A DNA stretch of 64,000 nucleotides from Caulobacterales bacterium RIFCSPHIGHO2_01_FULL_70_19 (GCA_001794825.1 MGLK01000012.1:95155-159154); one strand, 5' to 3'. Positions 8,573-18,952 are shown, counted from the first letter of the stretch. The notes: a model not told the origin generated them from the sequence alone. Numbers and translations are program-made.

Positions 8573-11119
8573 TCATGCCAGGTCGCCGATCGCCGCATCG
8601 AGCAGCATGAAGGCCCGTCCGCCGTCAGAGGTGAGGCGTCCGATGACCCCGGCCGTGTCGCCCGACTCGGCGTCAGCGGCGAGGCGGCGCCCGAAGGCGC
8701 GCACGTAGCTTTCGGCGTCGGCGCGCAGGGCTGGGTCGGTGAGGACGCGGCGGGAGACGCTGCGGACCGCAGCCGGGGCCACCTTGCGAACGATCTGACG
8801 CGCCCCCTCCGGATCGCGCGCACCGACCGCCCGCGCCGCCTCCTCGACCCGGGAGCGGGGCAGCAATGCATTGGGATCGACCCCCATCCGGCGAACGGCG
8901 GCGACGATCCGGTCGCCGACCGCCTCCAGATCCTCTCCCGAGGTCCCGAGGTCCGGCATGGCCGGCGTGTCGAGGTCCAGCGGAGCCTCGCCGGGCCCGT
9001 CGTCGATCAGGTCGCTCCAGCCGAGTGGGCCGCTTGTCGGCGAAGGCGAAGGCGGGGGCGCGGCTGCGGGGGCCGGCTCCAGCTTCAGTCGCCCGCGCAG
9101 GCCGAAGCCGCGGGGCTCGTCGGGACGGCCCGCTCTCCCTGCCTGTACCGACTCAGGCGCCGCTTCGGGGCGCCGCCGGGCCGGCGTGGATTCGCCTGAA
9201 ACAACACCCATCAGACGCACCGCCTCGGTCAGCATGTCGTAGTTCCGACGGACCCGTTCCTGGAAGCCGGCGTCCAGGGCCTCGGTGTCGGCGGCGGCCT
9301 TCTGCGACGCGGCTGCGAGGGCGGCCAGGCCTTCCTCAACCGAGCGCCGCACGTTGTCGATCCGCTCGCGGGCCTCCTCCGGCAGACGTGCGGCGCGATC
9401 GTCCAGCTCGCCGAGGCTCTCGTCGATCCGCGACAGGGCGGCGTCCATTCGCTCCACCACCACCTCGAGGCGCTCCAGCGCACGTTCGCCGGCGGCGTCC
9501 ACGAGGCTGCCGGTCTCGTCGACGATGCGGCGCGCGCTTTCCACGCGGGCGTCCGCGGCCTCGTCGGCTTTCCGGGCTGCATCGAAGAGGGCCTCCCCGA
9601 GCCGGTCGGCGCGGACCTGCGCCTGCTGGACCGCTTCCGCCGCCGCAGCTCGCGATTCTTCAGCCGTCGCCTGCATTGCGGCGAGGGCGCGGCGGGTTTC
9701 CTCCATCAGCGCATCGCGCGCTTCCGCCGCCAAGGCCTCGAAGCGATCCAGCGCGACCTTGGTCGCGGCGTCGAAGCCGTCCGCCTCGCGCTGCGACATC
9801 TCCACGAGGGCGCGGAACTGGTCGGTCGCGGCCTCGACGAGGTCGCGCACGGTCTCGGTGGTGCGCAGCGAGGTGTCGCCCAGTTCGCCCGCGGCCGTTC
9901 GGGCCGCCGACAGCTGTTCGGCCAGCTGGGCTCGCTGGCTCTCGACCTGGGCGGAGAAATCCTCCTGATCGGTCCGCAGCGCATAGGCGGCGGTCACCAG
10001 GGCGGCCCGCTGCTGGCCGAGGCCTTCCTCGACCGACTGGATCTGCTCGGCGACGCCCGCTCCTGCGTTCTCAAGCCGCAAGGTCTGTCGCGCCAGGTCC
10101 TCGGCGGCGAGCCGGGCGGCGTCCTGCGCCTCCCCGGCGGCGGCGGCCAGGTCGGCGGCCCGCGCCGCGAGCGCGGCCTCCGCCTCCCGGAGCTGGGTCT
10201 GGGCGAGATCCGACGCGTCCACGACCATGCGCGACTGCCGTTCGACGGCGTCGATGACACCGGCCGCCTGGTTGTCCAGCTGGACCCCGAGGCTCTGCAT
10301 CTGATCGCGTTCGCGGCCCAGCTGCTCGGCCAGTCGCCGCGCCGTGCGACCGGCCGTCTCGGCCGCCTCGTTGAGGTGCGCAGCCTCCTGCGCCAGCGCC
10401 TGTCGCAGCAGGGCCATTTCGTTGCGCGCGCGCTCGGCGGCAAGCGAGGCCTGGTCGATGTCCATGCGCAGGCTCTGCAGCACCTCGCCCGTCTGCTGGG
10501 CCGCCAGGGCGGTCGGGGCGAGCAGCGCGTCCGACAGGTCGCGGGCGCGTCGGGTCTCGGCGGCGAGCCCCGCCCCCTGCCGCACGGCGTGCGCCAGCAT
10601 GATGGCGAGCCCTGCCGGAGCCAGGGCGATCAGGGCGTAGAGGGCGAGACGGAGCGGCTGGAGATCCACGGCGCCCGAACCGGTCTCGAAGGCGGCCCAG
10701 GCCGCGACCCCGCCGATCCACAGGGCGGCTGCGACGCCGGCGATCACATAGGCGTGGCGACCCGTCGGCGCAGTCGACTCGGAACGGCGGACGGAGGGCG
10801 CGGCAGGCGCGGTCCAGGCCGCCGGAGGCGCGCCGGCGGATTCAGCCAGCGGCGCCGGGCGGGCGAGCTCGGGCTCAGGCTCGGCCGCGACGACCGGGGC
10901 TTCCGGCGGAGCCGGCTGCTCGCCGCCCCGTCGAGCCGCGGCCTGCCGCTCTTCGGCCAGTCGACGCCGACGGCGTTCCGACATCGGCCGTTCCGGCCCG
11001 GCGTCTCCCGGACCGCTTCCGGAGTCTCCCTGGTCGTCGGCCTCTCGCGCCTCCTCGACGGGCGTCTGCGGCTCGGGTTCGGTCAGGTTCAGCGGCGGCC
11101 GGTGGCGGGGAGGCTTCAT
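8573..11119 (-). CDS. tipN: TipN-like polarity protein: two TM helices plus long coiled coil
   Basis: 848 aa. Order seen: Pro/Glu-rich cytoplasmic N-terminus with an Arg cluster (SERRRRRLAEERQ, 47-59), two membrane helices at about 123-144 and 157-178, then about 450 residues of Ala/Glu/Arg-rich heptads predicted to form coiled coil, and a folded C-terminus (residues ~680-848). Caulobacter TipN, a new-pole landmark that positions the division and flagellar machinery, has the same plan (about 890 aa, two N-terminal TMs, large coiled coil). The assignment rests on architecture and presumed order, since coiled coils diverge quickly. Another membrane-bound coiled-coil protein is possible. Confidence 0.6.
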   Translation of the reverse strand: MKPPRHRPPLNLTEPEPQTPVEEAREADDQGDSGSGPGDAGPERPMSERRRRRLAEERQAAARRGGEQPAPPEAPVVAAEPEPELARPAPLAESAGAPPAAWTAPAAPSVRRSESTAPTGRHAYVIAGVAAALWIGGVAAWAAFETGSGAVDLQPLRLALYALIALAPAGLAIMLAHAVRQGAGLAAETRRARDLSDALLAPTALAAQQTGEVLQSLRMDIDQASLAAERARNEMALLRQALAQEAAHLNEAAETAGRTARRLAEQLGRERDQMQSLGVQLDNQAAGVIDAVERQSRMVVDASDLAQTQLREAEAALAARAADLAAAAGEAQDAARLAAEDLARQTLRLENAGAGVAEQIQSVEEGLGQQRAALVTAAYALRTDQEDFSAQVESQRAQLAEQLSAARTAAGELGDTSLRTTETVRDLVEAATDQFRALVEMSQREADGFDAATKVALDRFEALAAEARDALMEETRRALAAMQATAEESRAAAAEAVQQAQVRADRLGEALFDAARKADEAADARVESARRIVDETGSLVDAAGERALERLEVVVERMDAALSRIDESLGELDDRAARLPEEARERIDNVRRSVEEGLAALAAASQKAAADTEALDAGFQERVRRNYDMLTEAVRLMGVVSGESTPARRRPEAAPESVQAGRAGRPDEPRGFGLRGRLKLEPAPAAAPPPSPSPTSGPLGWSDLIDDGPGEAPLDLDTPAMPDLGTSGEDLEAVGDRIVAAVRRMGVDPNALLPRSRVEEAARAVGARDPEGARQIVRKVAPAAVRSVSRRVLTDPALRADAESYVRAFGRRLAADAESGDTAGVIGRLTSDGGRAFMLLDAAIGDLA

Positions 11120-11247
11120 CAGGCGGCTATCTCGTCTCGGAGCGGCGCCGTCGGGGCTGACGCTCGGGCCGCCGACCCTAGCGGTTCAATCGCGAGGCGC
11201 AAAGGCGAGCGGAAACGATTCCCTGCGGGGGTCGTCGAACCCGCAAA
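11120..11247. other. Non-coding gap upstream of the TipN-like gene
   Basis: 128 bases between the start of the TipN-like gene and the stop of the small membrane protein, both on the minus strand. It probably holds the TipN-like gene's promoter. I see no hairpin with a T-run and no ORF of note. Confidence 0.4.
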
Positions 11248-11439
11248 TCAGCACTCGCGCCCGGCCTCGCGTCGGGCGGCCAGCACCGCGGGAGCGGCCT
11301 TCTCGCCGCCGCAGTCGCGGATCCGGTGGATCTCACGCTGGTTCTCCTGGGGCGTGGTGAGGTCGAGGCCGAACTGCGACAGCGCCGCAGCAGCGAGAAA
11401 GGCGACGAAGCCGGCGATCAACTCGATCAGCGCCTGCAT
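11248..11439 (-). CDS. Small single-TM hypothetical protein (63 aa)
   Basis: ATG at 11439 begins MQALIELIAGFVAFLAAAALS, a clear N-terminal hydrophobic helix, followed by a charged tail with two cysteines (RIRDCGG and the terminal REC). The frame is open further upstream but without a good start, and the upstream part is not membrane-like. Not recognised as a named family; it could be a small stress or envelope peptide. Confidence 0.5.
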   Translation of the reverse strand: MQALIELIAGFVAFLAAAALSQFGLDLTTPQENQREIHRIRDCGGEKAAPAVLAARREAGREC

Positions 11440-11626
11440 CGCCGACCCCCTGTCCAGTGCACCGGTTTTTATGCGCCCATTCTTCGCGTCCGGCAATGCG
11501 GCGTTAGATGAACAAAGCGTCACTGTTGACCCTGGCGGCGGGAGGGTGGAACGGAAACCGACAGTGCGCGTCTCCTGCCCCGGGGAGGCGCATGCCGCCG
11601 TCACAGGAATCGGGCAGGCCAGCGGC

Positions 11627-13075
11627 ATGGATGACAATCTGGAGAGCCTGTTCGCCCCCGGCCGCAACTGCTGGCGGGTCGAGACTGCGCCGCGTTTTGC
11701 GATCCTGATGGAGAACGCCGCCTATTTCGCCGCACTGAACTCGGCCATTGGCAAGGCGACCCGCTCGATTGTCCTTCTAGGCTGGCAGTTCGATCCTCGC
11801 ACGCGCCTCGATCCGGAGGGAGCCAGCGGCCCCGCCGACGAGTTCGGTCATCAACTCAGAATGCTGGTCAAGTCGCGGCCTCATCTGGACGTGCGGCTGC
11901 TGATCTGGAAGTCGCCGCTGCTTATCGCCGCCTCGCAAGGCTTCTTTCCGCAGCGCGCCCACGCGTGGTTCCGGAAGCGCATGGTCGAGTTCCGGCTCGA
12001 TCCTCCGATGGCGCTGGGCTCCTGTCACCATCAGAAGGCGGTCATCATCGATGACCAGGTCGCATTCTGCGGCGGCGGCGACGTTTCGGTCGACCGCTGG
12101 GACTCCCACGAGCATCAGGACTTCGACCCGCGCCGCTGCCTGCCCTCCGGGCTGCTGGCGCCGCCGCGCCACGAGGTCATGTGTGTCATGGACGGACCGG
12201 CCGCGCGCGCTCTCGGGGATCTGGCGCGGGAGAGATGGCGGCGCGCCACCGGGGAACGAACCGTGGTCGAGCCCGGGGAAGTCGATCCCTGGCCGGAGGG
12301 GGTCGAGCCGGACTTCGAGAATGCGTCGGTCGCCGTCGCCCGGACCGAGCCGCAACGGCGCGAGCGCGCTGCAGTCCGGGAGAACGAGGCCCTGCACGTC
12401 GACGCCATCCGTCGCTCGCGGCGGCTCATCTATCTGGAGAACCAGTACTTCACCTCGCCCGTCATCGCCGCCGCCCTGGCGGAGCGCCTGCGCGATCCCG
12501 ACGGACCGGAGATCGTCCTCGTCACCACCGGCGGGAGCCCCAGCTGGTTCGACCGGATGACCATGGACACGGCCCGGTCCGAGGTTCTGTTCCGCCTCGA
12601 ACAGGCCGACGAGCACAACCGCTTCTTCGCCTTTACGCCCCACACCGCCGGCGGCCGGCGCATCATCGTGCACGCCAAGGTCTCGATCTATGACGACGAG
12701 ATCATCCGCATCGGCTCCACCAATCTGAACAACCGGTCGTTCGGGTTCGATACCGAGTGCGATGTCGCGGCGCAGCCGGGGACCGAGGCGGGACGGGAGG
12801 CCATCAGGCGCTTCCGCCACCGCACGATCGGCCACTGGATCGGCGTGGACGGCGACGCCTTCGCCGCGGCCGAGGCGCTTGCAGGTTCCGTCGGGGAGGC
12901 CGTCCGGCGTTTCGACAGCGGCCGCATGCGCATGCTGGGCGCCACGCCCCCCTCCAGCCTCGAACAGTTCGTGGCCGAGTTCCAGATCGGCGATCCGACC
13001 TCGCCGTCGGACGCCTTCAGGCCGTGGCGGCGCCGGGCCCCGTCACAGCGTCGCCAGTCGCTTCCGCGGGCCTGA
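11627..13075 (+). CDS. Phospholipase D-family protein with two HKD motifs (cardiolipin synthase-like)
   Basis: 482 aa. Two HxKxxxxD catalytic motifs are present: HQKAVIID with His135, Lys137 and Asp142, and HAKVSIYD with His349, Lys351 and Asp356, followed by the usual IGSTNLNNRS. No N-terminal membrane helices, unlike classic cardiolipin synthases, so this is closer to the soluble PLD/transphosphatidylase type. ATG at 11627 starts MDDNLESLF; upstream sequence in frame belongs to other reading frames. Its 3' end overlaps the convergent EEP gene by 59 bases, and such PLD-EEP pairs suggest shared phospholipid or phosphodiester chemistry. Confidence 0.88.
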   Translation: MDDNLESLFAPGRNCWRVETAPRFAILMENAAYFAALNSAIGKATRSIVLLGWQFDPRTRLDPEGASGPADEFGHQLRMLVKSRPHLDVRLLIWKSPLLIAASQGFFPQRAHAWFRKRMVEFRLDPPMALGSCHHQKAVIIDDQVAFCGGGDVSVDRWDSHEHQDFDPRRCLPSGLLAPPRHEVMCVMDGPAARALGDLARERWRRATGERTVVEPGEVDPWPEGVEPDFENASVAVARTEPQRRERAAVRENEALHVDAIRRSRRLIYLENQYFTSPVIAAALAERLRDPDGPEIVLVTTGGSPSWFDRMTMDTARSEVLFRLEQADEHNRFFAFTPHTAGGRRIIVHAKVSIYDDEIIRIGSTNLNNRSFGFDTECDVAAQPGTEAGREAIRRFRHRTIGHWIGVDGDAFAAAEALAGSVGEAVRRFDSGRMRMLGATPPSSLEQFVAEFQIGDPTSPSDAFRPWRRRAPSQRRQSLPRA

Positions 13076-13799
13076 TCTCGAAGTCGACGATCAGCGGCAG
13101 GTGGTCGGAAGCCATGCGGGCGAGGGGCGAGAAGGGCGCCCGGACGGCGGTCACCACGACCTCGGGACTGGTGAAGCAGTGGTCGATCCGGATGGCGGGG
13201 AAGCTGGACGGGAAGGTCTTGACCGAGGGCCGGAGGCCCAGCGTGCGCTGGCAGTCGGCGAGACGGCGGGCGAGGGTCTGGTACGGACGGGTCACGGAGG
13301 TGGCGTTGAAGTCGCCGGTCAGCAACGTGGGGCCGGTGCAGTCCGGATGTCCCAGCCACTGATCGCCGACCAGCGCCGCCGCCTGCAGCCGCTGTTCCCG
13401 AGGCACGAGCCCCAGGTGGGTGTTGATCACGTTCAGGGTCGCTCCGCCGACCTCGATCGCGGCCCAGAGGGCCCCGCGCGGCTCCAGCCGCGGAACGCCG
13501 CGCACCGAGGGCAGGGGCCCGGAGCGGATCAGCCGCTCCGGCAGGTGCGTCAGGATCGCATCGCCATAGAGCTCGGCCTCGACCCGCATGGCCGGATGAA
13601 AGTGATAGCTCATCGAAAGCCGTTCGGCGATCGAGCAGGCCTGGTCGACGTATCCCGTCCGGGCGCGTCCGACGTCGAGCTCCTGCAGACAGACGATGTC
13701 CGGCTCGTGCTCGGCGATGACCGCCGCGATCCGGCCGACGTCGACGCGGCGGTCGACGCCTTCGCATCGGTGCACATTGTAGGTCAGCAGGCGTGGCAT
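13017..13799 (-). CDS. Endonuclease/exonuclease/phosphatase (EEP) family protein
   Basis: 260 aa. Starts with the EEP signature LLTYNVHRCEG and IVCLQELDV (catalytic Glu), then VINTHLGL, LLTGDFNAT and a C-terminal SDHLPLIVDF, together the Asn/Glu/Asp/His metal and phosphate-binding set. No signal peptide. The substrate could be a phospholipid head group, as in sphingomyelinase-like members, or nucleic acid. The 3' end overlaps the PLD-family gene tail to tail. Confidence 0.88.
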   Translation of the reverse strand: MPRLLTYNVHRCEGVDRRVDVGRIAAVIAEHEPDIVCLQELDVGRARTGYVDQACSIAERLSMSYHFHPAMRVEAELYGDAILTHLPERLIRSGPLPSVRGVPRLEPRGALWAAIEVGGATLNVINTHLGLVPREQRLQAAALVGDQWLGHPDCTGPTLLTGDFNATSVTRPYQTLARRLADCQRTLGLRPSVKTFPSSFPAIRIDHCFTSPEVVVTAVRAPFSPLARMASDHLPLIVDFEIRPAEATGDAVTGPGAATA

Positions 13800-13863
13800 G
13801 GGCTTCCGTATGGCGGGTGACGATCGCGCCCGCGGAAGAGGGAATGGCGGCGCTTGGACCGGT

Positions 13864-14556
13864 TCAGATAACGACCAGCCGGTCGTCGAGTTCGTTGTGA
13901 TTGCGTTGGCCGGGCGGAAAATGCTCGGCGAGAACGGCGCCGGTAAGGCGAACGGCCGCCTCGAACCCGCCGGCGGCGTCGCCCCGCTTGAGACCGATGG
14001 CCAGCGCCTCGGCCGCCTCGGCCCAGATCGCCTGGTCCACCTTCGCGTGGATGCCCTCGTCGGCGATGACCTCGACCTGATGGTCGGCCATGCAGGCGAA
14101 CAACAGCACGCCGGTGCGCGACTCCGTCACGTGCAGCCCGTGAGCGAGGAACTGTTGCAGCGCCGCCCGGCGGACGCGGGCGGTCCGGATCCGGCGCGGC
14201 GTGGCGACCCGCCGGACGGCGGGAATGGACGTCAGTAGAAACGTCAGCAGGAAGACGCCCGCCTGGAGAAGGGCGTAGGCGGCCAGGGCGTGCCCGACGG
14301 TGATGTCCCGCGCCGCCAGATGCCCCGCCTCCCATCCGCCGCTGAACCCCGGCACCCATGACGGTTCAAAACCTGCCGGGATCAGCAGAAGCGGCAGGAT
14401 CAACGCCGCGGCCGCAGCCCAGGTCAGAGACACGTCGCGGTAGGACGAGACGCTTCCGGCGAGCACGCAGAAGATCTCGCCCGAGGTGCGGGTCTCGGCC
14501 TCGGCGATCGCGGCGGCGATGCGGGCCTCGGCCCGGCTTCTTTGCTTGATCACCAT
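13864..14556 (-). CDS. TPM-domain membrane protein (second of the pair)
   Basis: 230 aa. The N-terminal part ([22 protein letters not shown]) is TPM-domain-like, two membrane helices follow (about residues 45-65 and 90-110), and the C-terminal half resumes the TPM fold with [24 protein letters not shown] at 14556 overlaps the end of the upstream TPM gene by seven bases, so coupling is likely. The TPM family includes phosphatases and assembly factors; the role here is not known. Confidence 0.85.
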   Translation of the reverse strand: MVIKQRSRAEARIAAAIAEAETRTSGEIFCVLAGSVSSYRDVSLTWAAAAALILPLLLIPAGFEPSWVPGFSGGWEAGHLAARDITVGHALAAYALLQAGVFLLTFLLTSIPAVRRVATPRRIRTARVRRAALQQFLAHGLHVTESRTGVLLFACMADHQVEVIADEGIHAKVDQAIWAEAAEALAIGLKRGDAAGGFEAAVRLTGAVLAEHFPPGQRNHNELDDRLVVI

Positions 14557-15365
14557 CCGCCGGACGCGCCTCCGCCGCCGAAACTGCCGCCGCCGCCGCC
14601 GAACCCGCCGCCGCCCCACGACGAGCCGCCGCCGCGGCTTCCGCTACGCATCGCCTCCGACGCCGCCCAGATCAGGATCGGCGCTACGCCATGGCCCCTG
14701 CGTCGACGGCCGCGCCCGGCGATCCCGCCGGCGAGCGACAGGGCCATGAACAGGAAGATCGCGGCGATGAAGATGATCGGACCGATCGGCGCTCCGGCCT
14801 CCGGACTGTCCGCAGCCGCCGCCCTGGCCTGGGCCTCGGCGGGATCGAGTCTCAGCTGCTCCTCGATGGCGGCCACGCCCTGGTCGATGCCGCGCTCGAA
14901 ATAGCCGTCGCGGAACGCAGGCAGGATCTGGTTGTGGATGATCAGGGCCGAGAGGGCGTCGGTGAGGACCGGCTCAAGGCCATAGCCGACCTCGATCCGC
15001 ACCTTGCGCTCATTGGGGGCCACGAGGAGCAGGACGCCGTTGTTCTTGCCAGCCTGGCCGATCTCCCACGCCCGCCCCAGCTGGTAGCCATACTCCTCGA
15101 TGGCGTAGCCCTGCAGATCCTCGACGGTGACCACCACCACCTGGTCGGTGGTGTCGCGCTCCAGCGTCTCGAGGCGGGCCGTGATCTCGGCTTCCTTGGC
15201 CGGCGAGAGCAGCCCGGCCTGATCGACCACGCGGCCGGTCAGCTCCGGGAAGCGCGGTTCAGCCGACGCGGGCAGGGCGGTAAGGAGGAGCCACAGGACG
15301 GACAGCAGCGCCGTCGTCGCGGCGGCCAGCCGCGGGGTATCCGGAAAAGCGCGAGCGCGGTTCAC
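14550..15365 (-). CDS. Secreted/membrane TPM-domain protein (YgcG family)
   Basis: 271 aa. Signal sequence ending near [11 protein letters not shown] domain ([62 protein letters not shown]), one C-terminal membrane helix around residue 200, then a Gly/Ser-rich tail ([16 protein letters not shown]). This is the classic YgcG layout. Start GTG at 15365 overlaps the lemA stop (GTGA). lemA next to TPM genes is a common pairing in bacteria. Confidence 0.92.
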   Translation of the reverse strand: MNRARAFPDTPRLAAATTALLSVLWLLLTALPASAEPRFPELTGRVVDQAGLLSPAKEAEITARLETLERDTTDQVVVVTVEDLQGYAIEEYGYQLGRAWEIGQAGKNNGVLLLVAPNERKVRIEVGYGLEPVLTDALSALIIHNQILPAFRDGYFERGIDQGVAAIEEQLRLDPAEAQARAAAADSPEAGAPIGPIIFIAAIFLFMALSLAGGIAGRGRRRRGHGVAPILIWAASEAMRSGSRGGGSSWGGGGFGGGGGSFGGGGASGGW

Positions 15366-16048
15366 TGCGCGGGAGCGGCCGGCGGGGCGGAGCCGGGCGC
15401 GGCGGCGGGCGAAGCGGGCGCCCCGCCGGGCGTCGCCGGATTGAGGGCGTCGAAGTTGACGCCCGGCGCCGACTGCGCGGCCTCGGTGGCGGTGAACAGC
15501 TGCATCGGCTCCGAGCCGCCGTGGATGGTGTTGGCCCAGATCACGGTCGGGAAGGTGCGCAGGCTGGTGTTGTAGTCGCGAACCGCCTCGTTGTAGTCGC
15601 GACGGGCCACGGCGATCCGGTTCTCGGTGCCTTCCAGCTGCGACTGCAGGGCGAGGAAGTTCTGGTTCGACTGCAGCTGCGGATAGTTCTCCACCACCAT
15701 CAGCAGACGCGACAGCGCCTGGGACAGCTCGCCCTGCGCCGCCTGGTAGCGCTGGAAGGCCTGGGGGTCGGTCAGCGTCTCGGGCGTCACCTGCACGCTG
15801 GTGGCGCGGGCGCGGGCCTCAACCACCTGGGTGAGGGTGGTGCGCTCCTGGATCGCCGCGCCCTGCACCGTCGCCACGAGGTTCGGCACCAGGTCGGCGC
15901 GTCGCTGGTACTGGGACTGGACGTCGGCCCAGCGCGCCTTCGCCGCCTCTTCCTTGGTGGGGATGGCGTTGATGCCGCATCCGGAAACAGCGGGTGTCGT
16001 GATCAGAACGGCGGCCAGAACCGCGGCGCGGGGCGAGAGGCGGAACAT
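15362..16048 (-). CDS. lemA: LemA family lipoprotein
   Basis: 228 aa. Signal peptide with a lipobox ending at Cys24 (AVSGC), then the LemA core: QYQRRADLVPNLVATVQG, long helical stretches, YPQLQSNQNFLALQSQLEGTENRI and RRDYNEAVRDYNTSLRTFPT. A Pro/Ala-rich tail closes it. First gene of lemA-TPM-TPM, all on the minus strand with overlapping codons. The family's cellular role is unclear. Confidence 0.95.
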   Translation of the reverse strand: MFRLSPRAAVLAAVLITTPAVSGCGINAIPTKEEAAKARWADVQSQYQRRADLVPNLVATVQGAAIQERTTLTQVVEARARATSVQVTPETLTDPQAFQRYQAAQGELSQALSRLLMVVENYPQLQSNQNFLALQSQLEGTENRIAVARRDYNEAVRDYNTSLRTFPTVIWANTIHGGSEPMQLFTATEAAQSAPGVNFDALNPATPGGAPASPAAAPGSAPPAAPAQ

Positions 16049-16101
16049 GGGGCGTCTCCAGAGGACCGTGGACCGGACTATTGGCCCGGACGCCGAACGG
16101 T

Positions 16102-17025
16102 TCAAGCGTCCAACGGCTCCGGTTCCACGTCGGCGCCCCGGCAGGCGGCCGTATAGGTGTTCGCCAGCAGGCAGGCGATGGTCATGGGCCCGACGCCGCC
16201 CGGCACCGGAGTGATGCGGCCCGCCGTGAGGACCGCCTCGTCGAAGGCGACGTCGCCGACGACCCGGGTCTTCCCGGCGGCGGCCTTCTCCGGATCGCGC
16301 GAGGGGACGCGATTGATGCCCACGTCGATCACCGTGGCGCCAGGCTTGATCCAGTCGCCGCGCACCATCTCCGGCCGACCGACGGCGGCGACGAGGATGT
16401 CGGCGGTTCGGCACAGGGCGGGCAGATCGCGGGTGCGGGAGTGGGCGATGGTGACGGTGCAGCTCTCGCCGAGCAGGAGCTGCGCCATCGGCTTGCCGAC
16501 GATGTTGGAACGGCCGACGACGACGGCGTTCAGACCGGTGAGGTCGCCCAGCTCGTGCTTCAGAAGCATCAGACAGCCGAGGGGCGTGCAGGGGACCAGG
16601 CCGGGCAGTCCGACGGCCAGGCGCCCGGCGTTGACCACGTGAAAGCCGTCGACGTCCTTGTCCGGATCGATGGCGGCGAGCACCGCGGCGCTGTCGATAT
16701 GCGACGGCAGGGGCAGTTGCACGAGAATGCCGTGGATGCCGGCGTCGGCGTTCAGCGCGCCGATCAGGGCCAGCAGGTCGGCCTGGGAGGTGGTTTCGGG
16801 CAGGCGGTGGGTGTCGGAACGCATTCCGGCCCGTTGCGTCGTCTCGCCCTTGTTGCGGACGTAGATCTGGCTGGCCGGGTCCTCGCCGACGATCACCACG
16901 GCCAGGCCCGGCTTGACGCCATGGCTCTTCTCCAGCCGGGCGGCGGCGGCGGCGACCCGGTCCACCAGGGCGGCGGCGAAGGCCTTGCCGTCGATCAGGG
17001 TCGCGCGTGCAGGGTCGGCCGTCAT
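16102..17025 (-). CDS. folD: Bifunctional methylenetetrahydrofolate dehydrogenase/cyclohydrolase
   Basis: Interconverts 5,10-methylene-THF and 10-formyl-THF with NADP. 307 aa, usual length. Landmarks are [14 protein letters not shown] (catalytic Lys), [41 protein letters not shown] (nucleotide binding) and the terminal [19 protein letters not shown] at 17025 gives [16 protein letters not shown]; the longer open frame upstream lacks similarity. It is divergent from the PPC-repeat gene. Confidence 0.97.
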   Translation of the reverse strand: MTADPARATLIDGKAFAAALVDRVAAAAARLEKSHGVKPGLAVVIVGEDPASQIYVRNKGETTQRAGMRSDTHRLPETTSQADLLALIGALNADAGIHGILVQLPLPSHIDSAAVLAAIDPDKDVDGFHVVNAGRLAVGLPGLVPCTPLGCLMLLKHELGDLTGLNAVVVGRSNIVGKPMAQLLLGESCTVTIAHSRTRDLPALCRTADILVAAVGRPEMVRGDWIKPGATVIDVGINRVPSRDPEKAAAGKTRVVGDVAFDEAVLTAGRITPVPGGVGPMTIACLLANTYTAACRGADVEPEPLDA

Positions 17026-17119
17026 GGTTCGGCTCCGGTCGTCAGGAATCGTGCGGTCCCCGCGATTTACAGAGGGGCGGGTTCGGCGTCTATGATCGGG
17101 GCGCATTGAGGGGACCCGT

Positions 17120-18952
17120 ATGCGCCGTCAGATGATTCTCGCCGCCGCCAGCTGGCTGGCGCTGTCCGTCGCGGCGACGGACGCCGTCGCGCAGGAGGTC
17201 CAGCCGCTGGCCGTGGGCGACAGCGTCGAGGGCGAGATCGCAGACGGCGACGCGCGCCATCCCGAAGGCTTCTACCGCTTCGACGCCTATGCCTTCGAGG
17301 CGCGGGCCGGACAACGGCTGGAGGCGGTGATGCGCTCTTCCGCCTTCGACGCCGCCCTGGCCCTGCACGATCCAGAGGGCGGCGAGGAGCCGCTGGCCTT
17401 CGACGACGACGGCCTCGGCGAGGGCACCGACGCCCGCCTGCGCTTCACCGCGGAACGGACGGGTACCTACGTCCTGCGGGCGCGGACTCTTGGGGAGGCG
17501 GGAGACGGCGCCTACAGCCTGAGCCTCGCGGAGCGGCCTCCGGCGCGACCCGCCCCGCGCCCCTCGGCCATCCGGCTGGGACGGACCGTGGAGGGCGAGC
17601 TGAACGCCCGCGATCCGGAGAGCGAGGACGGCTGGCCTTACGACGCGTGGAGTTTCCGGGCCGGGGAGGGCGAGCGGCTCGCGATCGCGCTGGACAGCGA
17701 GGACTTCGATCCGGTGGTGCGGGTCGGGCGGATGGAAGGCGGCGCCTTCGAAGAGCTGGCCATGAACGACGACGGTCCGGGCGCGGGGCTGAACTCGCGG
17801 CTGGTGTTCACCGCGCCGGAAGGCGGGAGCTACGTCATCCGGGTCACGCCGCTGGGCGCGGGGGCGGAGGGCGCCTACAGCCTTACGCTATCGGAAGGAC
17901 CTGAGCCGCTGCCGGCGCAGCCGATCGCGATCGGGGATACGGTCGAGGGGGCGCTGACCGAGGACGACGGACAGAGCCTGAACGGCGTTCCGGCCGACGC
18001 CTGGCGGTTCCAGGGCCGTGCGGGCCAGCGGGTCCGCATCGATATGGTCTCGTCGGACTTCGACACCTACCTGGAGCTGTTCGACGACGCCAACAACAGC
18101 CTGGCGACGGACGACGACGGCGGGCCGGAGGGCGCCAACTCCAGGCTGATCTTCTCCCTTCCCGCGGACGGCGCCTATGTCATCGAGGCCCGCGGCTTCA
18201 CGAGCGCGACCGGCGACTACAGCCTTTCCCTCACTGAAATCGAGCCGGAGCGGGCTCCGGAGCCGCTGGCCTTCGGCACGACCCTCGAAGGCGAGATCGG
18301 GGAGGGCGATTCCCGCGACGCGGAGGATCGCGGGTTCGACGGCTACAGCTTCTCCGGCCGCCAGGGCCAGCGCATCCAGGCGATCATGCGCTCCGGGGAC
18401 TTCGACACCGTCCTGCGGATCGGTCGCGCCGAGGGCGAGTTCTCGGCGCTGGCGTCGGATGACGACGGGCTCGGCGAGGGCACCGACTCGCGCCTCAACT
18501 ACACCCTGCCGGAAGACGGCGACTATGTGCTCCGGGCGTCGGCCTACGGGCCCGAGGGCAAAGGGCTGTACTCGCTGGAGCTGATCGACAGAGGTCCGCA
18601 GCCGCAACCGGGGAGCATTCTCGTCGGGGCCACCGCCCGGGGTTCCCTGGACGAGTCCGACGCCACGGCGGAGGACAACAGCTTCTACGACGCCTACCGG
18701 GTGACGCTGAAGGAGGATGAAAAGCTGACCATCATCATGGCGTCCAACGAGGTCGACAGCTTCGTGGTCATCGGCCGCCCGGGAGAGGAGGGCGCGTTCG
18801 AGGTCCTCGGCAGCGACGACGACGGACTGTCCGACACCCATTCGAAGCTGGAATGGACGGCGCCGTCGGACGGGACGTACGAGATCCGGGCCGGAACCTT
18901 CCAGCAGGGGCAGACGGGCGCCTACGCCCTGATCGTCGAGAAGCAACCCTGA
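17120..18952 (+). CDS. Secreted protein of five PPC-like beta repeats
   Basis: 610 aa. Signal peptide ends near ATDAVAQ. The rest is five tandem units of about 115 residues, each with GdtveGeL/I, a YDAYSF or W-F strand, AGQRLxxxM, SxxFDxxLxL, a [17 protein letters not shown] loop and GxYVLRAxxxxxxxxGxYSLxL. This is the bacterial pre-peptidase C-terminal (PPC) fold. The acidic DDDG loop recurs in all five units and could bind Ca. No catalytic domain is attached, which is unusual because PPC normally trails a protease. Probably periplasmic or extracellular; function unknown. Confidence 0.85.
   Translation: MRRQMILAAASWLALSVAATDAVAQEVQPLAVGDSVEGEIADGDARHPEGFYRFDAYAFEARAGQRLEAVMRSSAFDAALALHDPEGGEEPLAFDDDGLGEGTDARLRFTAERTGTYVLRARTLGEAGDGAYSLSLAERPPARPAPRPSAIRLGRTVEGELNARDPESEDGWPYDAWSFRAGEGERLAIALDSEDFDPVVRVGRMEGGAFEELAMNDDGPGAGLNSRLVFTAPEGGSYVIRVTPLGAGAEGAYSLTLSEGPEPLPAQPIAIGDTVEGALTEDDGQSLNGVPADAWRFQGRAGQRVRIDMVSSDFDTYLELFDDANNSLATDDDGGPEGANSRLIFSLPADGAYVIEARGFTSATGDYSLSLTEIEPERAPEPLAFGTTLEGEIGEGDSRDAEDRGFDGYSFSGRQGQRIQAIMRSGDFDTVLRIGRAEGEFSALASDDDGLGEGTDSRLNYTLPEDGDYVLRASAYGPEGKGLYSLELIDRGPQPQPGSILVGATARGSLDESDATAEDNSFYDAYRVTLKEDEKLTIIMASNEVDSFVVIGRPGEEGAFEVLGSDDDGLSDTHSKLEWTAPSDGTYEIRAGTFQQGQTGAYALIVEKQP

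Noticed and set aside
12688-13767. 359-aa minus ORF over PLD/EEP
   Set aside because: Arg-rich shadow; the EEP gene in the other frame explains the region.
14542-14904. Pro-rich plus-strand ORF over the TPM gene
   Set aside because: It is the complement of the Gly-rich tail GGGGFGGGG.
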